Assembly (NCBI GenBank): GCA_023014485.1
Contig: JAJOZX010001081.1
Coordinates: forward strand, 339,001 to 403,000
Length of the DNA stretch: 64,000 nucleotides
From: Bathynomus jamesi
Taxonomy: Eukaryota; Arthropoda; Malacostraca; Isopoda; Cirolanidae
Reading direction: 5' to 3'
Shown here: piece by piece, positions 20,960 through 32,387 of the stretch
How positions within the stretch are numbered: position 1 is the stretch's first letter
Layout of the letters: every line of letters starts with the position of its first letter
Notes under the pieces: model-generated
What the model saw: the letters and a program-made list of their open reading frames with translations, nothing else
Databases searched by the model: none
Told to the model about the DNA's origin: nothing
Made by a program: the position numbers and the translations under genes

Positions 20960-22500
20960 TGCTGTTCCGTGCGTTGGTCTCTCTTCACACGAAGGTCAAG
21001 CTGGTGGCCCCGCCTCTAGGTTTGGCTTGGTGGAGGAGAGAGTTGCCTTCTTGCGCTCTCCACCGTACATAGCCAGGTACACCCAGCTCATCTGGTACCG
21101 TCCTGAGCCAGGCATCTAGTCTTCTCTTGAAGACTTCAACTTTGACCCCTGTAACGTTTCTGAGGTCCTTTGGAAACTGGTTAAAACGTCTTAGCCCCTG
21201 ACAACCAAGCTCTTTCCCTTCAGTGTTGAGGAGGTCCCTTGTCGGGCCTTTAATTTTGGAACACTACACATCCTGCCTTTACTATTTTTCAGTGTTGTTT
21301 GAATGGTAATTGGGTTTAGTTTGAGGTTTGGTCCCAGTTTTTCGATCATTTTCCAGATGTAGATTATGGTGTACCTCCCTCTTCTTCTTTCCAGGGAGTA
21401 CAGATTTAGTTTAAGTGGTCTTTCCCAGTAGTTGAGCCCTTTGCAGCCATCAGTCTTTGCTGTGAAATGTCTCTGAGTTTCTTCTAGTTTATTATTTCTT
21501 CCTTTTTATATGGGGACGTCAAAAGTGAGCAGTATTCAAGTTTTGGTATAATCAGTGTTTTTAGCAGGGGAACCATTACTGTCCTGTCCCTTCTTTTGAA
21601 CGTTCTTAGTACCTGTCCCACTACTCTTTTTGCTTTATTTATCGCTATCTGATTTTGTGTTTCGAATTTCGCATCATCGGTCAGTATTACCCACAGATCA
21701 ATCGCTTTCGTGCTTTTCTGAATTTCCAGTCTATCTGGAGCATAATATGCAGTCTATTTAAATTCCTCTTTTCTACCATATCTCAAGAGCTGAAATTTCT
21801 CGGTGTTAAATGTCATGTTGTTGTCTTCTGACCACTTGTATATTTTATTCGTGTCCCTCTGCAAGGCCTCCACTTCATTTACATCGCTGATTTTTCTGCT
21901 GATCTTTGTATCATCTGCAAAGAATGTTACTATACTGTTGCTGTTTACTCCGCTGTCTATGTCTGTTAGCATGATAATGAACAGGAGTAGGGCCAGTACT
22001 GTACCTTGTGGTACTGAGCTGTGTACTTCCGATTCTGATGATGATATACCTTGAATTTTGACGACCTGTAGACGTTCTCTGAGGAAGTTGTAGATCCATT
22101 TTCCCACTTTGTTTGTTATTCCCATATATTTCATTTTATGTGCTACTATACCGTGATCACATTTGTCGAAAGCTTTAGCAAAATCCGTGTATATGACATC
22201 GTAGTTGTCATTGCCTTCCAGTGCATCTAGGATATTGTTGTAGTGTTCTATTAGTTGTGATAGGCATGATCTACCTGATCAGAATCCGTGCTGATTTTCG
22301 TTGAATCTTTCCAGTGTCTCCAAGAAATCATAATTTTTCTCTCTAACTATTCTTTCAAATACTTTGGTGAGGTGGGACGTCAATGACACTGGTCTATAGT
22401 TCTTTGCTTGAGATCTGTCCCCTCCTTTATGTATAGGGACAATGTTTGCTCTTTTGAAGATGCTCGGTGTTTCCCCAGTGTCTAGGGATCGTCTCTATCC
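20960..22500 (-). pseudogene. LINE reverse transcriptase domain and 3' UTR (same element as 23150-25320)
   Basis: From 22500 downward the minus strand reads IVPIHKGGDRSQAKNYRPVS, VIYTDFAKAFDKCDHGIVAH, then a clean frame 22134-21754 with VHSSVPQGTVLALLLFIIML and VTFFADDTKISRKI. FADD is the catalytic doublet. The usual GSVLGPLLF reads GTVLALLLF. A degraded C-terminus follows, INKAKRVVGQVLRTFKRRDR. The 3' end, about 21040-20950, carries ccaccagcttgaccttcgtg...cgcacggaacagcaatgaggttaacgagg and then (TA)n. That tail is shared with other copies in the window. Multiple stops make it inactive. Confidence 0.85.
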
Positions 22501-22508
22501 AGTATAAA

Positions 22509-23130
22509 CAGTGCCGGCTCCAACCTTTTGGAGGCCCTACGCGCAAATATCTTTGGGGCCCCTAATATATATATATAATATATATATATATATTATATAT
22601 ATATATTATATTCGCACAATAAAATGGTTTATATACAATTAAATATACAAAAATCTAATAAGTTTATTTAGATAGATATATATCACATACATTCAAAACC
22701 TTTCCTTTTGGTTTTTTATTTCAAATTCATCAATGATATCATCATAGGACAGCTTCCGGTCTACCTCCCGATTGATGCTCATGATGGCACGCCCACTCCG
22801 ACGTTCTTGTGCCATTTTTGACCTGAGGTACGTTTTAATTAGCTTCAACTTGGAGAAGCTCCTTTCAGCTGTGGCTACGGTCACTGGAAGAGTGACTGCA
22901 ATTCTGAGAGCAATCCATACGTTTGGATGTAACTCTATCAGCTACTTCTCGTGTATGTAAGTCAGCAATTCCAGTGCAGTCATCTTCTGAGATGGCAGAT
23001 CTGATGGCACACATTAGGCGTTTGTTTACATTTTAAATTTTATGATTTTAACAACAAAAATTACTAGATTTTATATGGAAATAAAATGAATAGCGCTGGA
23101 AGAGTTTAAAAACTCAAAATTTGGCCCATT
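22509..23130 (-). pseudogene. hAT transposase 3' remnant inserted in the LINE
   Basis: The left boundary cagtgccggctccaaccttttgg looks like a hAT terminus. On the minus strand, 22884-22693 encodes the end of a hATC domain: TVATAERSFSKLKLIKTYLR (Glu of the ERSFS motif), MAQERRSGRAIMSINREV and KLSYDDIIDEF. This resembles zinc-finger MYM/SCAND3-type hAT proteins. The remainder is missing or degraded, and a (TA)n tract (22562-22612) sits in its 3' UTR. The right boundary is unclear, near an (ATTC)n run at 23150. Confidence 0.75.
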
Positions 23131-23149
23131 TTTTTTTATTTCTGTCAAT

Positions 23150-24790
23150 CATTCATTCATTCATTTTTTTATACCACTCGCTGGGATCTCTCCCGCCTTG
23201 CGGGACTCCACGCACACTGCGTGGTCTGCGTAATGAAAGAGCCCGCGCTGAGTATAAAGGTGTAGCTATTTCATTTTTACAGTTTTTAATCAATAATGGG
23301 TTCCAATTGTCCGGACCTGCAGCTGAATGTGATTTCATTTGTCCTATAGCTCTCGCTACATCTTCTGGGGTAAAATCAAAGTCTGTTATACACTCTCCTT
23401 GCAATTTCTCTTCAAAGAATGCATTTATTTATGTCAGGTATCGCTTTGTCACTTTTTGAGGTACTGAAAACTGATTCATATTGAGCTCTCAATGTATCAG
23501 ATATTTCTTTTGGATCGTCGGTTAGTTCATTATTTCTCGTCCTTAAGGGCTCAATAGCGCGGGAGTTTTTGTTTTCCTCTTTGCATAGCTATAGAAGCAT
23601 TTTGGATTTTCCTTTATTGCTTCTACCACCTTTTTGTCTTCCCTCTCTGTATGGTCCTTAATCAGGGCTTGTATTTCCCTATCGATAACTCCAGTTTTCC
23701 TTTTAGTGCTTTCCTGTCATTATCTCCGCAGTTGCCTAACTTCGCCTCCACTCTCTTTCTTTTGCGGAATAATCTTCTCTTTTGCCTCTCTAGCCAGCTC
23801 CTCTTTCCTTTAGGCTGTGATTTCGGAGCATATTTTTCTAAAATTCTCAGGGTTTTTTCTTCCAAGGTTGTTAGCATTTCTTCATTTGTTTTAGTCTCTA
23901 AAACTGTTTTCCACTCTATTTGGGCCATATGCGATCTGATTGCTTCCCAATTTATAGTCTTGAAGTTTAAGTTAAAGGCCCCGAATTTACTTCTTCCCAC
24001 AATATGTGTATTGTCTTTTAATGTTGTCGTCATATTTGTTGATATCTCGATTAAGTTGTGGTCTGAGATAATGGTTGAGGTTATTTTTATATCAGCAATC
24101 AAGTTCGTGTTATTCGTGAATACCAGATCTAGGCAGTTATTTTTTCTGGTATTTTCTGTTATCTCCTGTGTCAACATAAACTCATTTGTGAAAGCCATCA
24201 ACATTTTTGCTTGCTCATGGTCTTCTCTTGTACCCCCCCTTTGTCCTGGTGTATATATATATATATATATATATTATATAATATATATATATTCCTATCC
24301 CCCTTTTTGTATTTTATAAATGGGAAGTTAAAGTCTCCGCAGATCATTATATTGGGGGATGGAGGGTTTTGGCCTTTATTAGCTTTCTGATATCATCAAT
24401 GGCCTCCGAGAATTTTTCGGTTGGGGTGTTTGGAGGTCAATAGATGACTATTAGTATCACGTTTAGTGTTTCTATTTTCACTGCTAGGAGTTCCACAAAG
24501 CTGTTTGATTTACTTATTATCATCTCTGTCATATGACATTCATGTACATATATAGCACAACCACCTTTACGTCTCGTTGTTCTATCCGCTCTTAGTAAGT
24601 TGAAGCCCTCTATATTTATCTCTTTCTTATCAATACAATGTTCGCAGTTTTCACAATTTCCTTGGCAATCCTTAAATGAGTTTCTGTGAGGCATGCGATA
24701 TCCTCCCTTGTTTCGTCCATAAATCCTTTCAGGTACTCAACTTTGTTGAGTGATTGGTTTGGTCTTATTCCTTGAACATTAGCAAAGGAC
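23150..24790 (-). pseudogene. LINE endonuclease and N-terminal reverse transcriptase region
   Basis: Minus strand, in order: FANVQGIRPNQSLNKVEYLK (endonuclease start, about 24780), DIACLTETHLR, then 24694-24437 (GFNLLRADRTTRRKGGCAIY ... ELLAVKIETLNVILIVIY). Next is 24204-23662 with FTNNTNLIADIKITSTIISD followed by HNLIEISTN, the SDH motif of apurinic-type endonucleases, and a basic linker (WLERQKRRLFRKRKRVEAKL). It ends at 23404-23153 with DFTPEDVARAIGQMKSHSAA and GPDNWNPLLIKNCK. A (TA)n tract interrupts at 24250-24290. This fits a CR1/jockey-type ORF2. It is frameshifted in several places. Confidence 0.8.
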
Positions 24791-24794
24791 AATA

Positions 24795-25330
24795 TTTATG
24801 TTCTTTGTTTTTCGTTGCCCCTTGTGCATTTCAAGTTCGTTTTCCTTCGGTGTCGCTTGTTTTGTTGCCCTATGGTCTTCCGAGAGAGATCCGTTTCCAC
24901 CTACCTGTTCTGGTAGCTTCTTGCCCGGAAGCGGTTTGGCTCGGGGGTTTGCAGCGCTGTGTCAACTGCATGCGTTGGATGACATTTAGCAGCAGTATCG
25001 TGTCTGCGATGTTGAAAAAAAAATTTTGTTCGCTTTTTGTGTTCCTATTGTTATTCCTATTGTCATTTAAACTTTGTCCTTTGTTCTTTGGGTTCGTCAG
25101 GAGATGTTGATAGTAGCATTTTTTCCCGTATTTGCAGGCTCCATATTTTGCGTAAATCCTGCAGATGTCCGTGTGGTAGAATTTGCATCTCTCTCTAAAT
25201 TTATAATGACCATTATTATAAAAGAAATTGCATATTGGGGAGTGGGGGGCTGTTCATATATACACATTGTCCTCTTTTAAATCTGCAATTATCTCTTATA
25301 TAATATCTGCATATAATTCCTTCCCCATAT
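24795..25330 (-). pseudogene. LINE upstream ORF with tandem CCCH zinc fingers
   Basis: Directly upstream of the endonuclease, minus strand. From 25232 to 25104 one frame gives two adjacent fingers. The second is perfect (C-RIYAKYGA-C-KYGKK-C-YYQ-H, i.e. C-x8-C-x5-C-x3-H). The first has Tyr for its second Cys (C-NFFYNNGH-Y-KFRER-C-KFY-H). A further finger at 25311-25252, in a shifted frame, reads C-RYYIRDN-C-RFKRGQ-C-VYM-N, lacking only the His. Such fingers bind single-stranded RNA in other proteins, so a role in binding the LINE RNA is inferred. Sequence to 24795 is frameshifted linker. Confidence 0.65.
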
Positions 25331-25597
25331 TTACTCGTGGCCTTTGTTTTTTGCTCCTTATTGGGGGACAGTTTCACTCCGTTTTCTTGATTGCCCTCGT
25401 GTCTTTTCCTATTTGTGCTATTTGTGTTAAGTTCTACATGAAAATAAGAATTACTGTCCGAAACATTTGCGTTTCAAGTGGATTTACTTTAAATACGCTG
25501 AAGAGCACCACCAATCCAAGCCATAACGATAAAAACGCTTTACACTGTTCGAAGGAAAGAGTGTGTTTTCCATATAGTAACACTCCTGTACAGTATA

Positions 25598-25892
25598 CAG
25601 GGTGGCGCAAAAGTCGCGCATCATAGGAATTTTCAGTGTTGATTATAATATACTATTTTTTTTCTTTTAGGTAAGGAATGGCTGCGAAATTAACAATAGG
25701 CGAGAGGGTGAGCTTGGTTTTAATGTATGGAATACCAGGTACAACAAATCGATGAATCTGTACAAAATTTAAATTCTGTACCGATTCATCGATTTGGTGT
25801 ATCTGGTATTCCATACACTAAAAACCAAGCTCACCCTCTCGTCTATTGTTAATTTCGCAGCCATCCCCTACCTAAAAGAAAAAAATAAGCAA
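25598..25892. mobile_element. Fold-back MITE from a DD41D mariner 5' end, right terminus missing
   Basis: Starts at TA with cagggtggcgcaaaagtcgcgcatcatagga. Both arms contain the start of a transposase gene (atggctgcgaaattaacaataggcgagagggtgagcttgg, giving MAAKLTI-ERVSLVLMYGIP) in opposite orientation around a centre near 25760. The right arm stops before the terminal repeat. Copy two at 53312-53624 has the right terminus instead. No coding potential remains. Confidence 0.85.
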
Positions 25893-26170
25893 TAAAATTT
25901 TAATAAAACTAATAAAAACTTTGATACAAAGTAAAAAGCGAAGTAAAAACTAAAATCTTTTAAGTCCAAAATGCGCAAGAAATTAATTAGAGGTCATTTA
26001 CTGACGAATTAATCAAGCCTTCTATTGTTCGTTCCGTCGATAGACGAAAAATCCTGACAATGACAGTGTCCTCCGCCCGCTGTGACTTTGGAGGTGCAGT
26101 TTGGGTTTCCATTACTGATTAATTGACATATTTAAGCATTTGCCCCTGTTCCCTGCACAAAAAAATAATG

Positions 26171-26224
<54 letters not shown>

Positions 26225-26430
26225 GAGATCAGGCAGCGTTCACTATATAAAATTATTTAAGTATCTTCAAAGGGCAGTTACTCGTAATAACGCCATATTT
26301 TCTAGGATGAAGCCAACTTCCCAGTTCCCGAAATTTACCCATTTATCTCCTAGGAAAATGGGACCCACAACTTTATTTTCCAATTCGGTAAAGTATATTC
26401 GTAGAACACTTTCTATTTTCTTGAAAAATA
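25893..26430. repeat. Intergenic DNA with a (GA)n tract
   Basis: (GA)n fills 26176-26221. I recognise no gene in the remainder. Confidence 0.7.
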
Positions 26431-27290
26431 TTTTCTACAAGGTTTCAATATCCCTCAATAGAAATTTTAGCCTATTCTTCTAAAGAAAATTGTTGCAATT
26501 CATTCAGATTCAAAGGGTTTCTCTCGCGAACAGCCTTTTTCAAATCAAACCATAAATTCTCGACTAAATTGAGATCTGGGATTTGAGTGGGTCACTTGAG
26601 AAGCTTGAAATTCTTTTGTTGGAGCCATTTTATGGTGCTCCTTAAACAAGTTTCTTTGTACGCTTTTCGTGGCAGAGGATTTCTGCTTCGTGCAACTCTT
26701 CCATGCAGACCATTCTTTCTCAATGTACACGTGCAGTAGAGGGATGGGCATCAATCTTAGAAAGCCTTAATTTTTTTTCATACAGGATGGAGGGGTCAAG
26801 GGCAAGTCCCCGCAAAAACGCCCCTCCCATAGAGGAAGAAGAGAGCCAAAATCAAGGTCCGAGGTTTTCGAGATGCCTGGACACTCTGCGTTTGAAAGAT
26901 TGAAGGTTATAGGCAGGGGGAAAGATGGATTGAGGAAGATTGTTCCAGAGTTGACCGGTTGAGTAAATGAAAGATTGAAAATACCGATTAACCCTTGCGT
27001 TAGAGAGTGGACAGAAACAGAATGAGAATGTGTCGAAAGTCTGGTAATGCGTGCCTCTCCTTAAAGGAGGAGGCATGCAGTTAGAGAGTTCAGTCACTCG
27101 TGGATTCGCAGCAACCATTCTTTCAATCCGTCTAGCTGTACGTTCTGAAATCTTGCAAGGTTGTCCACACCTTGGTAGAGTTTTGACTGTTCCAAAGCCT
27201 TTCCATTTCTTTATAAGTGCATCAACCATCGTAAATAGAATTCGAAGTTCTTCTCCAATCTTCCTATAACTCCTATAGCTCCTTCCTATA
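26430..27290 (-). pseudogene. Degenerate Tc1-like transposase, split by a LINE tail
   Basis: The minus strand starts with a Tc1 paired-like HTH region (27229-27080: LIKKWKGFGTVKTLPRCGQP, ISERTARRIERMVAANPRVT). It is then interrupted at about 27075 by 300 bp of LINE sequence. Beyond that come GKEWSAWKSCTKQKSS-like sequence and the C-terminal region (KMAPTKEFQASQVTHSNPRS, where Tc1 has SPDLNPIE), followed by stop-rich sequence. The catalytic core is largely gone. The match is by motif order and is weakest at the C-terminal end. Confidence 0.65.
26775..27075 (-). pseudogene. LINE 3' end: RT C-terminus plus 3' UTR, inserted in Tc1
   Basis: Minus-strand frame to about 26855: THYQTFDTFSFCFCPLSNAR, then YFQSFIYSTGQLWNNLPQSI followed by FPPAYNLQSFKRRVSRHL. 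This is the typical C-terminus of LINE reverse transcriptases (aromatic-rich, W-N-x-L-P, F-K-R-R-V). The 3' UTR reads ccttgattttggctctcttc...gcgtttttgcggggacttgcccttgacccctccatcctgtatgaaaaaaaa. A 5'-truncated insertion. Confidence 0.8.
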
Positions 27291-27753
27291 ACTTTTTCTG
27301 TTTGAGAATCAGCTTTATTTTTCCTATTTCCTTAAAGACTTCATTATGGAGCTTTAGTCCTTGTCATTAAAACTCATGTTATTTATAATAAAGCTTATAT
27401 TTTCACTCATTTCTTTATTCTTTCTCCTTTCTCCTTAATGCACTTATTTTTTGTTTTTTTGCCCTTTTCAAATGAATACTGTCAGTTTTGGATTCCTTCC
27501 GAACACCTTTCAGCATTGAGCAAATAAGACTCAACACTGTAAAAAGTGTCTTCTTTATTTACTTTAAAAATGAAAGAAGAAATTGGACGAAATGCAATGT
27601 GCAAAAAATAAAATACTCAAAAGTAGACTTTTAACAGCTCGAAAGTAGATTAAGGGATTGGTTTCTTGATAAGCAAAGTTCTCTAAAACAAAAGGCACCA
27701 GTGTAAAAAGATTCTTCTAAGGGGTAAAGAAAATATTTTCAATTATGCTATCA
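27291..27753. other. Intergenic DNA, no gene recognised
   Basis: AT-rich. Part of it may belong to the Tc1 remnant to the left. Nothing else is assignable. Confidence 0.4.
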
Positions 27754-28861
27754 AATGAAAATGAAAATGAAAATGAAAAGGTTTATTGGCAGACTATAGT
27801 CCATATGACAAATATTATTAATACAATGACAGTTCATATACTAAGGATAGAAATATATACAATTGATTAGAAATAATATTGTAATATCGAAGTTAAGTGG
27901 AGCTACAGACAGACGTTTTCGTACCAAGAAGTCCATAGCTTAGACCGGCAGTGTTTCCCAACCGGGGGCCATATGGCTCCCTGGGGGCCATGGCACATTT
28001 GAAGGGGGCCACAGGAAAATGTTATTTTGTAAAATAGAGTTAAATCTGCATATTACCTCTGAAAATAATGCTTATGGGGGCCACGGGAAAAAATAAGGTT
28101 CCTAAGGGGGGCCATAAGCCAAAACCGGTTGGGAACCACTGGGTCTTAGAGGATAAATGGCAGGACTCGGATAGCTTGGATGATCGGGTTGGTTGATTTT
28201 TTAATGCTTTGCATTATACTGTATTGAACACTTCTTGTTACCTCCGGGAAGCTCGGGACATTGCGGGTAGCAAACATTTGCGAAGCTGAGCATCTCGGGG
28301 GTACTTTATGTAAGAGTCTAAAAGACCTGTTGTACAGCAAATTTAGGGTTCTGCCAGAACCTTTTTTATAATTCACCCACAGTTGCTAACCGTATATATT
28401 ACTGCAGAAAGTACGAAAGAGAGTGGCTTTAGCTTCACTTGTACAGAATCGAAAGTTCCTTATGGTCATATTCGCTTTAGCACACAGGCTTCGAGATTGT
28501 TTTCTTATATCCGAGTCATCACTCAAGGAGCTGGTAATAGTTTGACCCAAATACTTAAACTCTTGTACTTCCTCAATTACCTCGCCATTCATTTTAAACC
28601 TTATATCAGCTTGCTGATTACAGCTTTTAGGATGAAATTGCATAACCTTTGTTTTTGTAACATTAAAAAGAATATCATGTTTCTACGAATACACTTCGCA
28701 GACTTTTAGTAGCCGATCCAGACCTTTAACAGAGGGACTTATGAACACCATATCATCGGCATAAACTAAGTTATTTATCCTTGTGTTATCTAACTATACA
28801 ACATCCCACTGTTGCCTCATTAAGTGAAGCAATTAATCCGTCGATATACACATTAAACAGC
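27754..28861 (-). pseudogene. LINE copy A, 3' part (RT C-terminal half, 3' UTR, tail)
   Basis: Minus-strand LINE whose 3' tail at 27754 is a (cattttcatttt)n repeat. The protein reads NVYIDGLI at the MULE junction, then a YADD-containing segment near 28760 (NNLVYADDMVFI). Next is 28643-28386 (MQFHPKSCNQQADIRFKMNG, EEVQEFKYLGQTITSSLSDD) and the C-terminus 28376-28146. It is continuous with 33429-35240 once the 4.57 kb MULE is removed. A 193-bp MITE (27949-28141) interrupts the 3' UTR. Frameshifts are present, although YADD is kept. Confidence 0.9.
27949..28141. mobile_element. Small hAT-like MITE in LINE A
   Basis: Ends cagtgtttcccaaccgg and ccggttgggaaccactg are inverted. The interior is G/C-rich with gggggccat repeats. 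Related LINE copies B (about 30078) and C (about 49766) lack it and read gtccatagcttagaggataaatgg, so the empty site is known. The flanks share an imperfect cttaga duplication. Confidence 0.85.
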
Positions 28862-28919
28862 GGTGCTATGAAAATTCGGTCTCAGAAAATTTGGTCTCAG
28901 AAAATTTGGTCTTATAAAA

Positions 28920-29290
28920 TAACTAAAAAATATGCATAGTTTATTAGTATAGTTTGGTATAGTTTATTAATAAACTACAAATATGTACTACAAATTTATA
29001 AGATTTATTTAGTAACGAAATTAACTCAAATTATCTACTAAAAATTGATCAGGTTTATTAAGTATTAGGACAAATTCGGTCTCAGAAAATTCGGTCTCAG
29101 AAAATTCGGTCGTAGGGAAATAAAAATATGTACTAAAAATTGGTATAGTTTATTAATAAACTACAAATATGTACTACAAATTTATAAGATTTATTTAGTA
29201 ACGAAATTAGCTTAAAATATGTACTAAAAATTGCTAAGTTTTATTAAGTATTAGGACGAATTAAAAATTTGGTCTTAAACACAGAAGATG
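28920..29290. repeat. MULE subterminal direct repeats
   Basis: A block of about 95 bp (tatagtttattaataaactacaaatatgtactacaaatttataagatttatttagtaacgaaatta) occurs twice, near 28955-29020 and 29145-29210. The attcggtctcagaaaa motif lies between the copies. Non-coding, within the MULE. Confidence 0.8.
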
Positions 29291-29299
29291 GGCTAAAAA

Positions 29300-29894
29300 G
29301 AATGTAAACTATGAGCTAGAGATTTTAAGAAGGCAATTTTATCACTACCATCGTAGTTTTGTACAAGCCCTTCGATACGTGAATCCAGTGTTTTATATTT
29401 CTTCTTTTAGCTCGTTCCATCTCCCCGTTGCAAATGTAAAATCCTCGTCTGAATTAGTGCTTCTTCTTCTTCTTCTTTTTGAATGGCATCAACAAACTTC
29501 GAGATATTTGGTTTTTTGCTCGTAATGGATGATTTTAATGCTGAGTGAAATCCTTCTACGGGATTATTATTGGTTCGGGGCAACTTATTTATAACACGAT
29601 TGCGAACATTCCAGAAACATATTGGGTACGAGGGTGCGTCCCGTCTACCACGCCTTCCTCCGACTGCACCAATATATGTTAATTCAAAGTAACTAATAAA
29701 TTAAATCGGTATGGACTCATCTTCGCGCAGATCCTCAAAAGCATTTATAACTTCTTCAACGGGTAAAAAGGCTAGAGCGCCAAACATTTTTATTTTAAGC
29801 GAAAAATCACTGTCAATATTGTATTTAATTTTGAATCCAAGTTCACAAATTTTTTTGTAGACACTTTGGCAAAAATGAAATAAACATCGAACGG
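29300..29894 (-). pseudogene. MULE transposase, C-terminal half
   Basis: The minus strand continues the transposase after LINE B. It reads VRCLFHFCQSV (C-x2-H motif), a helical region ALAFLPVEEVINAFEDLRED, an in-frame TAA at 29701-29703, then RDAPSYPICFWNVRNRVINK and TNNNPVEGFHSALKSSITSK (the N-x-x-E-G-x-H motif with the third catalytic Glu). A coiled-coil-like tail rich in Glu and Lys follows. Apart from the stop and the LINE insertion this half is well preserved. It pairs with 32388-33203. Confidence 0.85.
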
Positions 29895-32387
29895 TATTGA
29901 AAATGAAAAATGAAAATGAAAAGGTTTATTGGCAGAGTATAGTCCATATGACAAATATTATTAATACAATGACAGTTCATATACTAAGGATAGAAATATA
30001 TATACAATTGATTAGAAACAATACTGCACTGTCGAAGTTAAGTGGAGCTACAGACAGACGTTTTCGTACCAAGAAGTCCATAGCTTAGAGGATAAATGGC
30101 AGGACTCATGGATAGCTTGAATGATCGGGTTGGTTGATTTTTTAATTCTTTGCATTAGACTGTGTTGAGCACGTCTTGTTACCTCCGGGAAGCTCGGACA
30201 TTGCGGGTAGCAAACATTTGCGAAGCTGAGCATCTCGGGGGTAATTTATGTAAGAGTCTAAAACACCCGTTGTACAGCAAATTTAGGGTTCTGCCAGAAC
30301 CTTTTTTATAATTCACCCACAGTTGCTAACCGTATATATTACTGCAGAAAGTACGAAAGAGTGTGTCTTTAGCTTCACTTGTACAGAAACGAAAGTTCCT
30401 TATGGTCATATTCGCTTTAGCACACAGGCTTCGAGATTGTTTTCTTATATCCGAGTCATCACTCAAGGAGCTGTAATAGTTTGACCCAAATAATTAAACT
30501 CTCGTACTTCCTCAATTACTTCACCATTCATTTTAACCTTATATCAGCTGGCTGATTACAGCTTTCAGGATGAAATTGCATAACCTTAGTTTTTGTAACA
30601 TTAAAAGAATATCATGTTTCTGCGAATACACTTCGCAGACATTTAGTAGCCGATCCAGACCTTTAACAGAGGGACTTATTAACACCATATCATCGGCATA
30701 AACTAAGTTATTTATTCTTGTGTTATCTATACAACATCCTACTGTTGCCTCATTAAGTGAAGCTTAATCCGTCAATATACACATTAAACAGCATAGGGGA
30801 GAGCAAGGAGCCTTGTCTCACCCCGCAAGAGGAGCCAAAACACTCGGATAGTACATTGCCCCACCTAACAGTGAAAGATTGGTGGGAATACCAAAATTTC
30901 AATAAATTTAATATGTGCATGGGAACCTTCCTGTCTTCTGGTTTTGCAAATAAAATATTGTGGTTCACCCTATCATATGCCTTACTTATATCAAGGAAAC
31001 AGCTATAAATGGTTGAATTACTGTCAATGTATTTAGATATTGTTTCTTTAAGTACATAGATACACAGGTCAGTTGAGTGGGACCTTTTAAAGCCAAACTG
31101 ATTAGGAGATGTCCATAGGAAATCATTTAATCGGAGTAACAAGAGGTTTTCTAGTAGTTTCGAGAAGCAGGAAGCGACAGCAATAGGCCTGTAATTATTG
31201 CTGGACAGAATGTCTCCGTACTTATTTTTGACCAGGGGCAAGATATATACCCTCATGAACTCTGCAGGGATATAGCTATGAGCAAGCATGGCTGATAGGA
31301 GCAATGATATATGCAGACATACTACGTCATTTGCATATTTTAAGTGCTCATTCGATAAGTCATCTACCCCTGACGCAGAACCAGTCTTTAACTCTTTAAT
31401 TAACCGCTTTACTTCAGAAAATGATATAAAAATATTTTCCCTTGTCCATCCCACAATCGTTTCGCTGCAATCTATCTTAAGATTATCCCTACTCACACTA
31501 TTAAGAATGTTAGAGTAGTGATTTTTCCACAGCAGCTTTGCAATTTCATTCTCCCCCCGACACCCCATCGATTGTCGGAGGGAGGACATTTTTGACACCC
31601 GTTTGATTCTTAACAAATTTCCAAAATTTGTTATTATTGTTATTTATGCGAGCTTCACAGGCTTTTGATGCTCGAATAGACTCTTCTTCCTGTTTACATC
31701 GCCTTATGGCCGCCTTATACTGACCCCGACTTCTACACATATTTATGTATACTGGTCCTAATCTGGGTCTACCATGAAAGCACCACAAATCATAGGCGTC
31801 TTTCGATTTCCTCTTCAGGGAGGCAATAAAATTATTCCATCCAGGAATAACCTTAGTATGATAGTTGTAAGATTTAATCAAGGGGCTTCCTGCTTCTCTT
31901 AACAGGGATATTATCTTGCTATAATACCTATCTATCAGTTTACAGTGAGAATCATTTGAGCAAGGATTATTACAGGCAAGGTGCAAAATTTCTAAATTAT
32001 TAAAGAGGTGACATGTTCTGTCTTTGTATTCTATTCTCTGCTGCATATTAACATTGGACCAATCGACGCGATTATTCTTACCTGTTGAGTTCTTGTTAAG
32101 TCGAGTTGCGCATAAATTGGTAACGTTAATTAATATTTCTAATGGTCTATGATCAGAAAGAAGGAAATCATGCAAAATATGAACTCTAACAATTCGATCA
32201 TTTAGATTATTACTAGTGAGACAATGATCAATCCACCTGGTGGTACCACTCATATCGCTAACGTATGTAAAATTACCACTGGCTACCCCTAATACATCTA
32301 CATCACTTATACTTAAATTGGCCGACTCGCACATGTTACCCAATTCTTCAAAGAATTCCGAGTTCACATGCGCGTTAAAGTATTACA
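29895..32387 (-). pseudogene. LINE copy B, 5'-truncated, inserted in the MULE
   Basis: About 2.5 kb from the 3' tail (aaaatgaaaaatgaaaatgaaaagg at 29895) to a 5' truncation inside the endonuclease domain at 32387. On the minus strand: FNAHVNSEFFEELGNMCESA, WIDHCLTSNN, LLSDHRPLEILIN (SDH catalytic motif). Then 31616-30753: LIKELKTGSASGVDDLSNEH, NNYRPIAVASCFSKLLENLL, CFLDISKAYDRVNHNILFAK (first RT Asp), GVRQGSLLSPMLFNVYIDGL. YADD lies near 30690. The flank gtatt appears at both junctions as a probable short target duplication. Several stops and frameshifts. Confidence 0.9.

Noticed and set aside
20960..25320. A retrovirus or LTR retrotransposon
   Set aside because: There are no LTRs, protease, integrase or envelope motifs; the endonuclease SDH motif and RT layout are those of a LINE.
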